Shown here in pieces: positions 22,136 to 32,600 of a stretch of 64,000 nucleotides of DNA. Below the pieces are notes generated by a model. The model did no database searches and was not told the origin of the DNA. It saw only the letters and a program-made list of their open reading frames with translations. This DNA is from Archivesica marissinica (Eukaryota; Mollusca; Bivalvia; Venerida; Vesicomyidae). Numbering within the stretch: the first letter of the stretch is position 1; each line of letters opens with the position of its first letter. The position numbers and the translations under genes were made by a program. Where the stretch lies: contig CM026400.1 of the NCBI GenBank assembly GCA_014843695.1, forward strand, positions 32,431,500 through 32,495,499, given 5' to 3'.

Positions 22136-22913
22136 AATTTACAGAACAACAACAACAAGTTTTGCAATGAGTGTAACGCAGAACGGAAGATTTTACCTTT
22201 TAACGCGGTTATGCAAATACTGTATCCATTGTTTACTAACACTCATTATTGCTGCAGCTATCCTCGCATACTGGTCATTACAATCAACTACACGATGACA
22301 ATTACAACTAATTACAGTTAATTGCAAACACATCAATCACTCGGTATACAGAGCAACTTCGAAACCGTTGGTTATAATCATGCGCAAACTTGCTCGATCT
22401 GGTGCACAAAAACATCACCAACATGCTGGTAGATCCATCATAGTGTGTGACACCCCACAAAACAAAGGTCATCGTGTATACTCAACAGTTATATGTATCC
22501 CCATTAAGGCTGGGGGGGGTTGTAAATGTAAATGTCCCCTTTTTCCCTTTTCAACACATTTCTTTAAAATCAACTATAATTTCATCAAAATGTAAAAATT
22601 CCCCTTTGAAAAAACTGTGACTCATCTTTCTTTGATCTATATAAATATTCTAAATTGTCCCCTTTTGGAATGACAGGTTTCTGTCCCCCTTGGGCTCTAG
22701 ATAACTTGTTCATGTATGGCTTGATTCAATTCTAAAAGTGAAATTATATAATTATGAAGATCGTGTTACTGATAAATGACTGTTGTTGTTGTTGTTGTTG
22801 TTGTCTGATTATTGATCAGGAGTGCCATAACCTTAATAATTACATGTGTTAAAACAGATATAGATGATAGTTGAGTTTAATGGTGCAAAGATAGGAATTT
22901 ATTTTAACCCTTT
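22136..22913. other. Mostly unique sequence with GTT microsatellite
   Basis: A (GTT)n run lies near 22783-22803. A 75-codon frame near 22368 resembles no protein I know. No exon seen. Confidence 0.45.
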
Positions 22914-23149
22914 CAACCCCAAGTAACTGACATGAACTGGTGCATGCTATTTTTAGACCAATAAATTAATAAGAAAATTACATTTGGACCAGTTCATTTA
23001 TCAAAATGGGTAATTTTATCTAAAAATAGTAATAATTATTACTGGCAAAAAAGTGCAGATCCTGATGAGACGGCTCGCTACGAGCCGGCTCATCTGGATC
23101 TACACTTTTCATAAGCCTATTTAGAGGCCTGTGGGGTTGAAAGGGTTAA
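22914..23149 (-). mobile_element. M1 TTAA MITE, complete
   Basis: Ends TTAACCCTTTCAACCCCAAG and CTGTGGGGTTGAAAGGGTTAA (perfect over the outer 16 bases). The internal hairpin is GATGAGACGGCTCGCTACGA / GCCGGCTCATC. Confidence 0.9.
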
Positions 23150-23196
23150 TCAAGTGATCCCAAAAATGTATATTTCCACGAGTCTTGCTGCAATGC

Positions 23197-23431
23197 GTGT
23201 TTTACGTTTATTTATCGTCGCTACCAGTTACCACCATATGAGCGAAGCCTCCTGAAGAGATTAGTCATTTTAGATTTTTGGAGGATAGTGCAATGATACA
23301 AACAGAGACCCATTCCAGAGTCTCCTCTGGTTCTTTTACGTGCACAGTGTAAAGCACCGACACAAGACCTCGGTTTAAAGTCCCATCTGAAAGACTGTTA
23401 ATTTTATTAGTCAGACAGGGGATCGAACCTG
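23197..23431 (-). repeat. S2 SINE copy, 5'-truncated head
   Basis: Reads TTTTACGTTTATTTATCGTC, ATTTTTGGAGGATAGTGCAA, CCAGAGTCTCCTCTGGTTCT and TGTAAAGCACCGACAC, then the partial head GGGGATCGAACCTGC. Confidence 0.85.
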
Positions 23432-23599
23432 CTGAAATTGATTAAATAACACAATTTAAGGAGGTCTTCTCAATTCTCCCAAGAAATATTACCTAGAATA
23501 AGCCCCGAGGTCTCGAGCGCAGCTAAACTAATGTTGTAAGACATTGTTTCGCAATCGAGCTAAATAAAATTGTATAGACAAAATTATGTAATGACTTTC

Positions 23600-24675
23600 T
23601 ACCTCTCTAAGTGATGGAGGATGACCCCTCTAAGTGGTGGAGGATGACCCCTCTAAGTGGTGGAGGATGACCCCTCTAAGTGATGGAGGATGACCCCTCT
23701 AAGTGATGGAGGATGACCCCTCTAAGTGATGGCGGATGACCCTCTAAGTGGTGGGGGATGACCCCTCTAAGTGATGGAGGATGACCTCTAAGTGATGGAG
23801 GATGACCCCTCTAAGTGATGGCGGATGGCCCCTCTAAGTGATGGAGGATGACCCTCTAAGTGATGGAGGATGACCCGCTAAGTGATGGCGGATGACTCAC
23901 TAAGTGGTGGCGGATGACCCTCTAAGTGATGGCGGATGACCCACTAAGTGGTGGCGGATGACCCTCTAAGTGATGGCGGATGACCCACTAAGTGGTGGCG
24001 GATGACCCCTCTAAGTGATGGAGGATGACCCCACTAAGTGATGGAGGATGACCCTCTAAGTGGCGGAGGATGACCCTCTAAGTGGCAGAGGATGACCCTC
24101 TAAGTGGTGGAGGATGACCCTCTAAGTGATGGAGGATGACCCCACTAAGTGATGGAGGATGACCCTCTAAGTGATGGAGGATGACCCCTCTAAGTGATGG
24201 AGGATGACCCCTCTAAGTGGTGGAGGATGACCCCTCTAAGTGATGGAGGATGACCCTCTAAGTGATGGCAGATGACCCCACTAAGTGATGGAGGATGACC
24301 CTCTAAGTGATGGAGGATGACCCCACTAAATGATGGAGGATGACCCTCTAAGTGATGGAGGATGACCCCTCTAAGTGGTGGAGGATGACCCCCCTAAGTG
24401 GTGGAGGATGACCCCACTAAGTGACAGCAGATGACCCCTCTAAGTGATGGCAGATGACCCTCTAAGTGATGGAGGATGACCCTCTAAGTGATGGAGGATG
24501 ACCCACTAAGTGGTGGAGGATGATCCCTCTAAGTGGTGGAGGATGACTCTCTAAGTGGTGGCGGATGACCTCTAAGTGATGGAGGATGACCCTCTAAGTG
24601 GTGGAGGATGACCTCTAAGTGGTGGTGGATGACCTCTAAGTGATGGCGGATGACCTCTAAGTGATGGCAGATGAC
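23600..24675. repeat. About 23-bp array
   Basis: About 48 units of CTAAGTGATGGAGGATGACC + CCT, with lengths of 19-23 and variants GGTGG, GGCGG and GGCAG. Each run of C before CTAAG varies between two and five, a slippage signature. Confidence 0.93.
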
Positions 24676-24796
24676 CCAGGTACACCTCTGAGCATAACTC
24701 CAGGCATGAAGAAACACAAACCGTTCAAGAACCATCAAAAAACCGTTCTCACTTGTTTTTTTCAGTTTTTGTGGTTACAAGAAGAACCAACAGCTT

Positions 24797-24992
24797 GTCA
24801 TATGGCGACTCACCAGCAATAAATGGTGGAGGAAGACCCATGATGCCCCTCTGAACAGTATTTCAGACACGCACAGGTAGAACCACTGACCTTATGCAAG
24901 CCAGTTGAATAGCATCCTCACATGAAAGAATTCTACGTACCACAGGGATTCGAACAAACAGCGGTGAGGGACAAGTGACTTGAAGTCAGCAA
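24797..24992 (-). repeat. S4 SINE-like copy, broken by an array
   Basis: TCATATGGCGACTCACCAGC, ATGGTGGAGGAAGACCC and GGGATTCGAACAAACAGCGG are present. The head end runs into the 40-bp array at 24990. Confidence 0.7.
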
Positions 24993-25318
24993 GGCCCTCA
25001 AACCTACTAGTAGGGCTTGAACTCAAGAGCTAGGCCCTCAAACCTACTAGTAGGGCTTGAACTCAAGAGCTAGGCCCTCAAACCTACTAGTAGGGCTTGA
25101 ACGCAAGAGCTAGGCCCTCAAACATACTAGTAGGGCTTGAACTCAAGAGCTAGGCCCTCAAACCTACTAGTAGGGCTTGAACTCAAGAGCTAGGCCCTCA
25201 AACCTACTAGTAGGGCTTGAACTCAAGAGCTAGGCCCTCAAACCTACTAGTAGGGCTTGAACTCAAGAGCTAGGCCCTCAAACATACTAGTAGGGCTTGA
25301 ACTCAAGAGCTAGGCCGG
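24990..25318. repeat. 40-bp array next to S4 head
   Basis: Eight copies of GCTAGGCCCTCAAACCTACT + AGTAGGGCTTGAACTCAAGA. The centre CCTACTAGTAGG is a palindrome. It is followed by a G run at 25317-25327. Confidence 0.93.
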
Positions 25319-25625
25319 GGGGGGGGGCAAGTGATAAGATATTAATAGTATAAGACAGCAGAAGCCTGACCCACCACCATCAAGAATGATGCACACATTT
25401 TCTGCTGTCACGGCAACAGGAACATTAATTAAGATTGTACTGTACATTATCTATCAAAGTGAGAGAGTCAAGCATGTAAATCCATCCATCTTTCTTGATA
25501 TCAGTAAAACAGCAATATATCTTAGCTGAGACATATATCTACTAACGACATCACTTAATTTCATTCCACTGCAATGACCTATGCTCACATTATCACCAAA
25601 ATACCGATCATGTTTCAAAATTCAT
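25319..25625. other. Unique AT-rich stretch
   Basis: Nothing recognised after the poly-G tract. Confidence 0.4.
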
Positions 25626-25905
25626 TATCAACTCACCCAAGCATATTAACAATATATCAATTCTACAATAACCCAAAGCATATCAACAATATATCAATTC
25701 TACAATAAACCAAAGCATATTAACAATATATCAATTCTACAATAACCCAAAGCATATTAACAATATATCAATTCTACAATAACCCAAAGCATATTAACAA
25801 TATATCAATTCTACAATAACCCAAAGCATATTAACAATATATCAATTCTACAATAAACCAAAGCATATTAACAATATATCAATTCTACAATAACCCAAGA
25901 ATATC
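25626..25905. repeat. 37-bp array
   Basis: About seven copies of ACCCAAAGCATATTAACAAT + ATATCAATTCTACAATA. Confidence 0.92.
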
Positions 25906-26118
25906 AACATTTATCCTACCTTCATATATCAATTATACAGGCTAATGCATACTAGGAACAAACTGAAACTAACAACATATAAAGTGCATTTCTACATGTC
26001 ACCACACAGTCTGATCAAACAGGGCCCACATATTGTGAAATAAATGGCAAAACAAACAAAACCACAGGGGGGGGGGAGAGTATAAATAAAGTCATATTCC
26101 TAGACACCACCCTCCCTA

Positions 26119-26350
26119 ACCTCGCTACCAGTTGCCCATATGAGCGACTGGCAGATTACCTAACAACATCTTTCCTGGGTAGGCCTCCAGGGGTTAACCG
26201 GTACTTGGTGCACCAACCTCTGTAAGAAACTGCCAACGTTTTCATATAAATGAGACACGGCCTGAGCGAGGCTCGAACCTGTGATCATCAGTGATGTTAG
26301 GTTACAGTGGTATACAAGTCAGCGACCGTAACAACTCAACCACAGAGTCA
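26119..26350 (-). repeat. S3 SINE copy with a variant tail
   Basis: The head and middle are as in other S3 copies (GCACCAACCTCTGTAAGAAA, GGCTCGAACCTGTGATCATC). The tail begins CTCGCTACCAGTTGCCCATA instead of the TATTTCGGG form. That tail resembles the S2 tail, so S2 and S3 may share a 3' module. Confidence 0.75.
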
Positions 26351-26402
26351 AAACAATTATTGGATTTTCGAGGGTGGACACAAAAATCATAGGACATTAT
26401 AG

Positions 26403-26712
26403 TCGAACAGAAGCAGACAAAGAATGACTAGATTGTAAAAACAAACATGATACAAACGCGATGGAAGAAACAAAAACACAGACTCGACATAATAATCGAA
26501 CAGAAGCAGACAAAGAATGACTAGATTGTAAAAACAAACATGATACAAACGCGATGGAAGAAACAAAAACAACAGATAATCCATAAACCATTAACCCGAG
26601 CACACACAGACTCGACATAATAATCGAACAGAAGCAGACAAAGAATGACTAGATTGTAAAAACAAACATGATACAAACGCGATGGAAGAAACAAAAACAA
26701 CAGATCATCCAT
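26403..26712. repeat. 93/128-bp tandem triplication
   Basis: Three copies beginning TCGAACAGAAGCAGACAAAG at 26403, 26496 and 26624. The later two carry an additional AACAGATAATCCATAAACC segment. Followed by a short CA run at 26729-26742. Confidence 0.9.
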
Positions 26713-26742
26713 CAACCCTTAGCCCAAGCACACACACACACA

Positions 26743-27086
26743 AACACAAAACCTTCTCCTCATCAAAAGATGGTCCAGCAATTCTTTTCTTTTTTTTGCA
26801 ATAAAAAGCAATAACCAGTCTAAAGGTAGGTGATGGTTATAAGTCATGTAAAGTACAACCTGGAGGGATAAACCAACATGGAATGTAACAGTAACACCCA
26901 CACTGTGCAACTCGATACAACAAAGCTTGAACATGACATGCAATCCTACAGAAACACCCTGATGTAACCGATACAACATCTCATTACTGTGAACGAACAG
27001 TAGATACAATGCAATATTCAAACCAATTAAAATAACTGAAATCGGGTTACAGTAAATTTGTTTCCACAGTTTTTTTGTTTAAATTT
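26743..27086. other. Unique stretch without recognised features
   Basis: A 100-codon minus-strand frame here starts in repeat sequence and resembles no protein I know. Confidence 0.35.
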
Positions 27087-27430
27087 TGGAGGATAGTGCG
27101 AGATACGAAAGATGCTCCAGTGAGCGACATCACATTCTTTCCTGTTACCTCCCTTTGCAGATAAAGTGATCCTTTTAGTTGGAATCCTTTGTTTTTACTG
27201 TTAACTGATAACAAATCTTCACAGATAATCAATTGAATGTACTGTAGGATAGCTGTCAAGATCGATATTTAGTAATTTTATAATTATAAGATGAGAAAGT
27301 GAATGAAAATTGATAGCATGGTATGCAAAGGAAACAACGATAAAAACTGAGTCTACGACTTAATAGGACCTATCTACTTTTAGAGAGTATTCAGGGGCAG
27401 TAACTGACTGATGGCTCTCATTCCAAATAT
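27087..27430. repeat. D1 dispersed element, uninterrupted
   Basis: Begins TTTTGGAGGATAGTGCGAGA and ends GGGGCAGTAACTGACTGAT. It preserves ACTTAATAGGACCTATCTAC, the empty version of the M1-occupied site at 20060. Confidence 0.75.
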
Positions 27431-27461
27431 ATCCCTAGATGTTTTACATGCCTGGTTTATA

Positions 27462-27640
27462 TTTTGGAGGATAGTGCGAGATACGAAAGATGCTCCAGTG
27501 AGCGACATCACATTCTTTCCTGTTACCTCCCTTGGCAGATAAAGTGATCATTTTAGTTGGAATCCTTTGTTTTTACTGTTGTTCCCTGACAATCATGTTA
27601 ATGAATTAATTGATAACAAATCTTCACTAGATGTTTTACA
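27462..27640. repeat. D1 dispersed element, partial second copy
   Basis: Repeats TTTTGGAGGATAGTGCGAGA and GATGCTCCAGTGAGCGACAT of the preceding copy, and breaks off after GATAACAAATCTTCA. The two copies are about 376 bp apart. Confidence 0.75.
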
Positions 27641-27694
27641 TGCCTGGTGTATGAATAGCACAGATACACAACACAACAATTAACATTGCTATGG

Positions 27695-27770
27695 TCAGAT
27701 GGGGGGATCGAACCTGTTATTCATGGAATCGCAGTCCAATGTATTAACCACCGGACCACCGACACCTCTA
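27695..27770 (-). repeat. tRNA-like sequence (SINE head)
   Basis: The minus strand has an A box TGGTCCGGTGGTTAATAC, an anticodon-like stem TGGA/TCCA with loop CTGCGAT, and a B box CAGGTTCGATCCCC. No SINE body is attached. Confidence 0.5.
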
Positions 27771-27804
27771 TTAAATTGTTTCCATCAATGTTAGAGATTC
27801 AATA

Positions 27805-28020
27805 GTCCGCCTCCGTGGTCGAGCGCTTACAGTCGCTGACTTGTATACAACTGTAATCATCACCCGTTCACATCGTGTCCCTTTATATGAAAAAGTTGGC
27901 AGTTCCTTACGGAGGTTGGTGCACCAAGTACTGGTTAAAAGTTGGAGTCTGCCAAGGAAAAGTGTTGTTAGGTAATCTGCCTGTTGCTCAAATGGGCAAC
28001 CGGTAGCGACGTTAAATAAA
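27805..28020 (+). repeat. S3 SINE copy
   Basis: Plus-strand copy: GTCCGCCTCCGTGGTCGAGC (A-box region), AAAAAGTTGGCAGTTCCTTA, GGTTGGTGCACCAAGTACTG, ending GGGCAACCGGTAGCGACG then TTAAATAAA. It also has the S2-like 3' end, and its B box is damaged. Confidence 0.8.
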
Positions 28021-28255
28021 TTTAAATAAAAATTTAGCTTAGAGTTTTGTTGTATCATCTACTCACAGTTAAGAAGATTTGTTGTATCGGCATGCAAACT
28101 GTGATTAATGGCAACAAGTAGACATAGTGAGAAGACAAAGGTCTCCTGTCAGAATACATAAGGCTAACGAGCAGTTGATATCCCCTCAAAGCCAAACAAC
28201 TGGTGAACTACAAGTGACTACAATTACACTGCTTAGTAAATAAAATAACACTTGT

Positions 28256-28365
28256 ATAAACAACATAGATCCAGATCAGCCACAGCGCAACGCCGCCGCT
28301 GATCACAATCTATGTTATTCGTTATTCAGCCAAGTGTAATACCACATCTGATCTATATTGTTTGT
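28256..28365. mobile_element. M2 MITE fragment
   Basis: AAACAACATAGATCCAGATC and TGATCACAATCTATGTTATT form the M2 hairpin. It is followed by TTCAGCCAAGTGTAAT, the seed of the array at 28917. Confidence 0.65.
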
Positions 28366-28552
28366 TATTGCATACGTACTATAAATAGTATGTATAAATA
28401 TAAATAGTAACAAATTTAATGGTAGAAAAGCAAAATATCTGGTCGACGCGGGCAATATATTTCGATTTTCGGCTCTGCCAATATACGCGCCGAGAACGAA
28501 TCACGAGCATGTGTCACAGGTAGCAACAACATAGTAACTACATTGTGTAAAC

Positions 28553-28870
28553 ATGGCCGCCGAAACAACACTAAAGTCGTTGTCTGACAGATTGTTGTCT
28601 CTTGACAGTAAAATGGCTGAGCGAAATAAGCAAATAACAGCAGAAGAAACATACGGCTATGTAGAGAAAATGACAAACGGACACACAAAGGCTACAACTC
28701 AAACCGTTAAGGTATGCAATAAAGAAGGACAAACAAAGGCTACAACTCAAACCGTTAAGGTATGCAATAAAGAAGGACAAACAAAGGCTACAACTCAAAC
28801 CGTTAAGGTATGCAATAAAGAAGTTATTAAACGGCTGCGCCTGACGGCCCTCGGGCCAATATCTCCATAG
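28553..28870 (+). CDS. Possible small ORF with three in-frame 16-residue repeats (doubtful)
   Basis: The ORF is 105 codons from ATGGCCGCC, with A at -3 and G at +4 (a good Kozak context). The N-terminus MAAETTLKSLSDRLLSLDSK and AERNKQITAEETYGYVEKMT is polar, heptad-like and protein-like in composition. It then has three copies of a 48-bp unit (KATTQTVKVCNKEGQT). It ends inside a separate inverted repeat (28824-28913). The upstream 28440-28510 is CpG-richer than the surroundings. It could be a first exon of a nested gene on the strand opposite to EVI5, a transposon remnant, or chance. I recognise no family. Confidence 0.2.
   Translation: MAAETTLKSLSDRLLSLDSKMAERNKQITAEETYGYVEKMTNGHTKATTQTVKVCNKEGQTKATTQTVKVCNKEGQTKATTQTVKVCNKEVIKRLRLTALGPISP
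28687..28820. repeat. 48-bp tandem repeat, three copies
   Basis: ACAAAGGCTACAACTCAAAC + CGTTAAGGTATGCAATAAAG + AAGGACAA, nearly perfect; the last copy is partial. Confidence 0.9.
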
Positions 28871-28915
28871 GGTGCACAAATATCCACAAATGGCCCACCA
28901 CAGCCGTTTAATAAC
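28822..28915. mobile_element. Short inverted-repeat insertion
   Basis: GTTATTAAACGGCTG at the left and CAGCCGTTTAATAAC at the right form a perfect 15-bp inverted repeat about 94 bp apart. The inner part GACGGCCCTCGGGCCAATAT can form a further small stem. Confidence 0.6.
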
Positions 28916-28916
28916 C

Positions 28917-29492
28917 TCTGATTATTCAGCCAAGTGTAATACAGCATCTGATCTATATTGTTTGTTATTCAGCCAAGTGTAATACAGCATCTGATCTATA
29001 TTGTTTGTTATTCAGCCAAGTGTAATACAGCATCTGATCTATATTGTTTGTTATTCAGCCAAGTGTAATACAGCATCTGATCTATATTGTTTGTTATTCA
29101 GCCAAGTGTAATACAGCATCTGATCTATATTGTTTGTTATTCAGCCAAGTGTAATACAGCATCTGATCTATATTGTTTGTTATTCAGCCAAGTGTAATAC
29201 AGCATCTGATCTATATTGTTTGTTATTCAGCCAAGTGTAATACAGCATCTGATCTATATTGTTTGTTATTCAGCCAAGTGTAATACAGCATCTGATCTAT
29301 ATTGTTTGTTATTCAGCCAAGTGTAATACAGCATCTGATCTATATTGTTTGTTATTCAGCCAAGTGTAATACAGCATCTGATCTATATTGTTTGTTATTC
29401 AGCCAAGTGTAATACAGCATCTGATCTATATTGTTTGTTATTCAGCCAAGTGTAATACAGCATCTGATCTATATTGTTTGTTATTCAGCCAA
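28917..29492. repeat. 43-bp array made from inside M2
   Basis: About 13 almost identical copies of ATTCAGCCAAGTGTAATACA + GCATCTGATCTATATTGTTT + GTT. The words TTGTTTGTTATTCAGCCAAG and TCTGATCTATATTG are M2 hairpin-loop sequence, and the array runs directly into the right half of an M2 element. Confidence 0.94.
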
Positions 29493-29634
29493 GTGTTTTA
29501 GATCCACTGTCCGAATAGCAAGCAGCGTAGAGCCTGATCAGTCGGCACAGTGTTTGCAACGTTACGCCGCGACTGATCTGGATCTATGTTGTTTGCAAAT
29601 GTGATTTTATTTACGCAGCAGGCAAAGGGTTAAG
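29493..29634. mobile_element. M2 MITE right half
   Basis: AGCGTAGAGCCTGATCAGTC and GATCTGGATCTATGTTGTTT, then the terminal GCAGGCAAAGGGTTAA, the standard M2a end. Confidence 0.8.
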
Positions 29635-29694
29635 CACATTGTATACATGCACCCTGAATGTAGAGTGAATGTAGATGATACCAAACACTCCAAT

Positions 29695-32600
29695 CATATC
29701 CAAGCACCTTCAACGTAGACCCTAAATCCATTACACCTTCAATATAGACCCTAAATCCAGTACACCTTCAATGTAAACCCTAAATCCATTACACCTTCAA
29801 TGTAAACCCTAAATCCATTACACCTTCAATGTAAACCCTAAATCCATTACACCTTCAATGTAAACCCTAAATCCATTACACCTTCAATGTAAACCCTAAA
29901 TCCATTACACCTTCAATGTAAACCCTAAATCCATTACACCTTCAATGTAAACCCTAAATCCATTACACCTTCAATGTAACCCTAAATCCATTACACCTTC
30001 AATGTAAACCCTAAATCCATTACACCTTCAATGTAAACCCTAAATCCATTACACCTTCAATGTAAACCCTAAATCCATTACACCTTCAATGTAGACCCTA
30101 AATCCATTACACCTTCAATGTAGACCCTAAATCCATTACACCTTCAATGTAGACCCTAAATCCATTACACCTTCAATGTAGACCCTAAATCCATTACACC
30201 TTCAATGTAAACCCTAAATCCATTACACCTTCAATGTAGACCCTAAATCCATTACACCTTCAATGTAGACCCTAAATCCATTACACCTTCAATGTAGACC
30301 CTAAATCCATTACACCTTCAATGTAGACCCTAAATCCATTACACCTTCAATGTAGACCCTAAATCCATTACACCTTCAATGTAAACCCTAAATCCATTAC
30401 ACCTTCAATGTAAACCCTAAATCCATTACACCTTCAATGTAGACCCTAAATCCATTACACCTTCAATGTAAACCCTAAATCCATTACACCTTCAATGTAG
30501 ACCCTAAATCCATTACACCTTCAATGTAAACCCTAAATCCATTACACCTTCAATGTAAACCGTAAATCCATTACACCTTCAATGTAGACCCTAAATCCAT
30601 TACACCTTCAATGTAAACCGTAAATCCATTACACCTTCAATGTAAACCGTAAATCCATTACACCTTCAATGTAGACCCTAAATCCATTACACCTTCAATG
30701 TAAACCCTAAATCCATTACACCTTCAATGTAGACCCTAAATCCATTACACCTTCAATGTAAACCCTAAATCCATTACACCTTCAATGTAGACCCTAAATC
30801 CAGTACACCTTCAATGTAGACCCTAAATCCATTACACCTTCAATGTAAACCCTAAATCCATTACACCTTCAATGTAAACCCTAAATCCATTACACCTTCA
30901 ATGTAGACCCTAAATCCATTACACCTTCAATGTAAACCCTAAATCCATTACACCTTCAATGTAAACCCTAAATCCATTACACCTTCAATGTAAACCCTAA
31001 ATCCATTACACCTTCAATGTAAACCCTAAATCCATTACACCTTCAATGTAAACCCTAAATCCATTACACCTTCAATGTAGACCCTAAATCCATTACACCT
31101 TCAATGTAGACCGTAATCCATTACACCTTCAATGTAGACCCTAAATCCATTACACCTTCAATGTAGACCCTAAATCCATTACACCTTCAATGTAGACCCT
31201 AAATCCATTACACCTTCAATGTAAACCCTAAATCCATTACACCTTCAATGTAAACCCTAAATCCATTACACCTTCAATGTAAACCGTAAATCCATTACAC
31301 CTTCAATGTANNNNNNNNNNNNNNNNNNNNNNNNNNNNNNNNNNNNNNNNNNNNNNNNNNNNNNNNNNNNNNNNNNNNNNNNNNNNNNNNNNNNNNNNNN
31401 NNNNNNNNNNNNNNNNNNNNNNNNNNNNNNNNNNNNNNNNNNNNNNNNNNNNNNNNNNNNNNNNNNNNNNNNNNNNNNNNNNNNNNNNNNNNNNNNNNNN
31501 NNNNNNNNNNNNNNNNNNNNNNNNNNNNNNNNNNNNNNNNNNNNNNNNNNNNNNNNNNNNNNNNNNNNNNNNNNNNNNNNNNNNNNNNNNNNNNNNNNNN
31601 NNNNNNNNNNNNNNNNNNNNNNNNNNNNNNNNNNNNNNNNNNNNNNNNNNNNNNNNNNNNNNNNNNNNNNNNNNNNNNNNNNNNNNNNNNNNNNNNNNNN
31701 NNNNNNNNNNNNNNNNNNNNNNNNNNNNNNNNNNNNNNNNNNNNNNNNNNNNNNNNNNNNNNNNNNNNNNNNNNNNNNNNNNNNNNNNNNNNNNNNNNNN
31801 NNNNNNNNNNNNNNNNNNNNNNNNNNNNNNNNNNNNNNNNNNNNNNNNNNNNNNNNNNNNNNNNNNNNNNNNNNNNNNNNNNNNNNNNNNNNNNNNNNNN
31901 NNNNNNNNNNNNNNNNNNNNNNNNNNNNNNNNNNNNNNNNNNNNNNNNNNNNNNNNNNNNNNNNNNNNNNNNNNNNNNNNNNNNNNNNNNNNNNNNNNNN
32001 NNNNNNNNNNNNNNNNNNNNNNNNNNNNNNNNNNNNNNNNNNNNNNNNNNNNNNNNNNNNNNNNNNNNNNNNNNNNNNNNNNNNNNNNNNNNNNNNNNNN
32101 NNNNNNNNNNNNNNNNNNNNNNNNNNNNNNNNNNNNNNNNNNNNNNNNNNNNNNNNNNNNNNNNNNNNNNNNNNNNNNNNNNNNNNNNNNNNNNNNNNNN
32201 NNNNNNNNNNNNNNNNNNNNNNNNNNNNNNNNNNNNNNNNNNNNNNNNNNNNNNNNNNNNNNNNNNNNNNNNNNNNNNNNNNNNNNNNNNNNNNNNNNNN
32301 NNNNNNNNNNACCTTCAATGTAGACCCTAAATCCATTACACCTTCAATGTAGACCGTAATCCATTACACCTTCAATGTAAACCCTAAATCCATTACACCT
32401 TCAATGTAAACCCTAAATCCATTACACCTTCAATGTAAACCCTAAATCCATTACACCTTCAATGTAAACCCTAAATCCATTACACCTTCAATGTAAACCC
32501 TAAATCCATTACACCTTCAATGTAAACCCTAAATCCATTACACCTTCAATGTAAACCCTAAATCCATTACACCTTCAATGTAAACCCTAAATCCATTACA

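Noticed and set aside
24990..25318. CRISPR-like regular direct repeats
   Set aside because: Units are contiguous 40-bp copies with no unique spacers, and the genome is eukaryotic. The same holds for all other arrays.
26387..26715. Hydrophobic minus-strand ORFs that resemble membrane segments
   Set aside because: They are frames of a 93/128-bp triplication, and the repeated peptide appears in more than one frame.
31266..32352. Long ORFs on both strands
   Set aside because: They consist of the 1,000 N assembly gap plus flanking 29-bp repeats.
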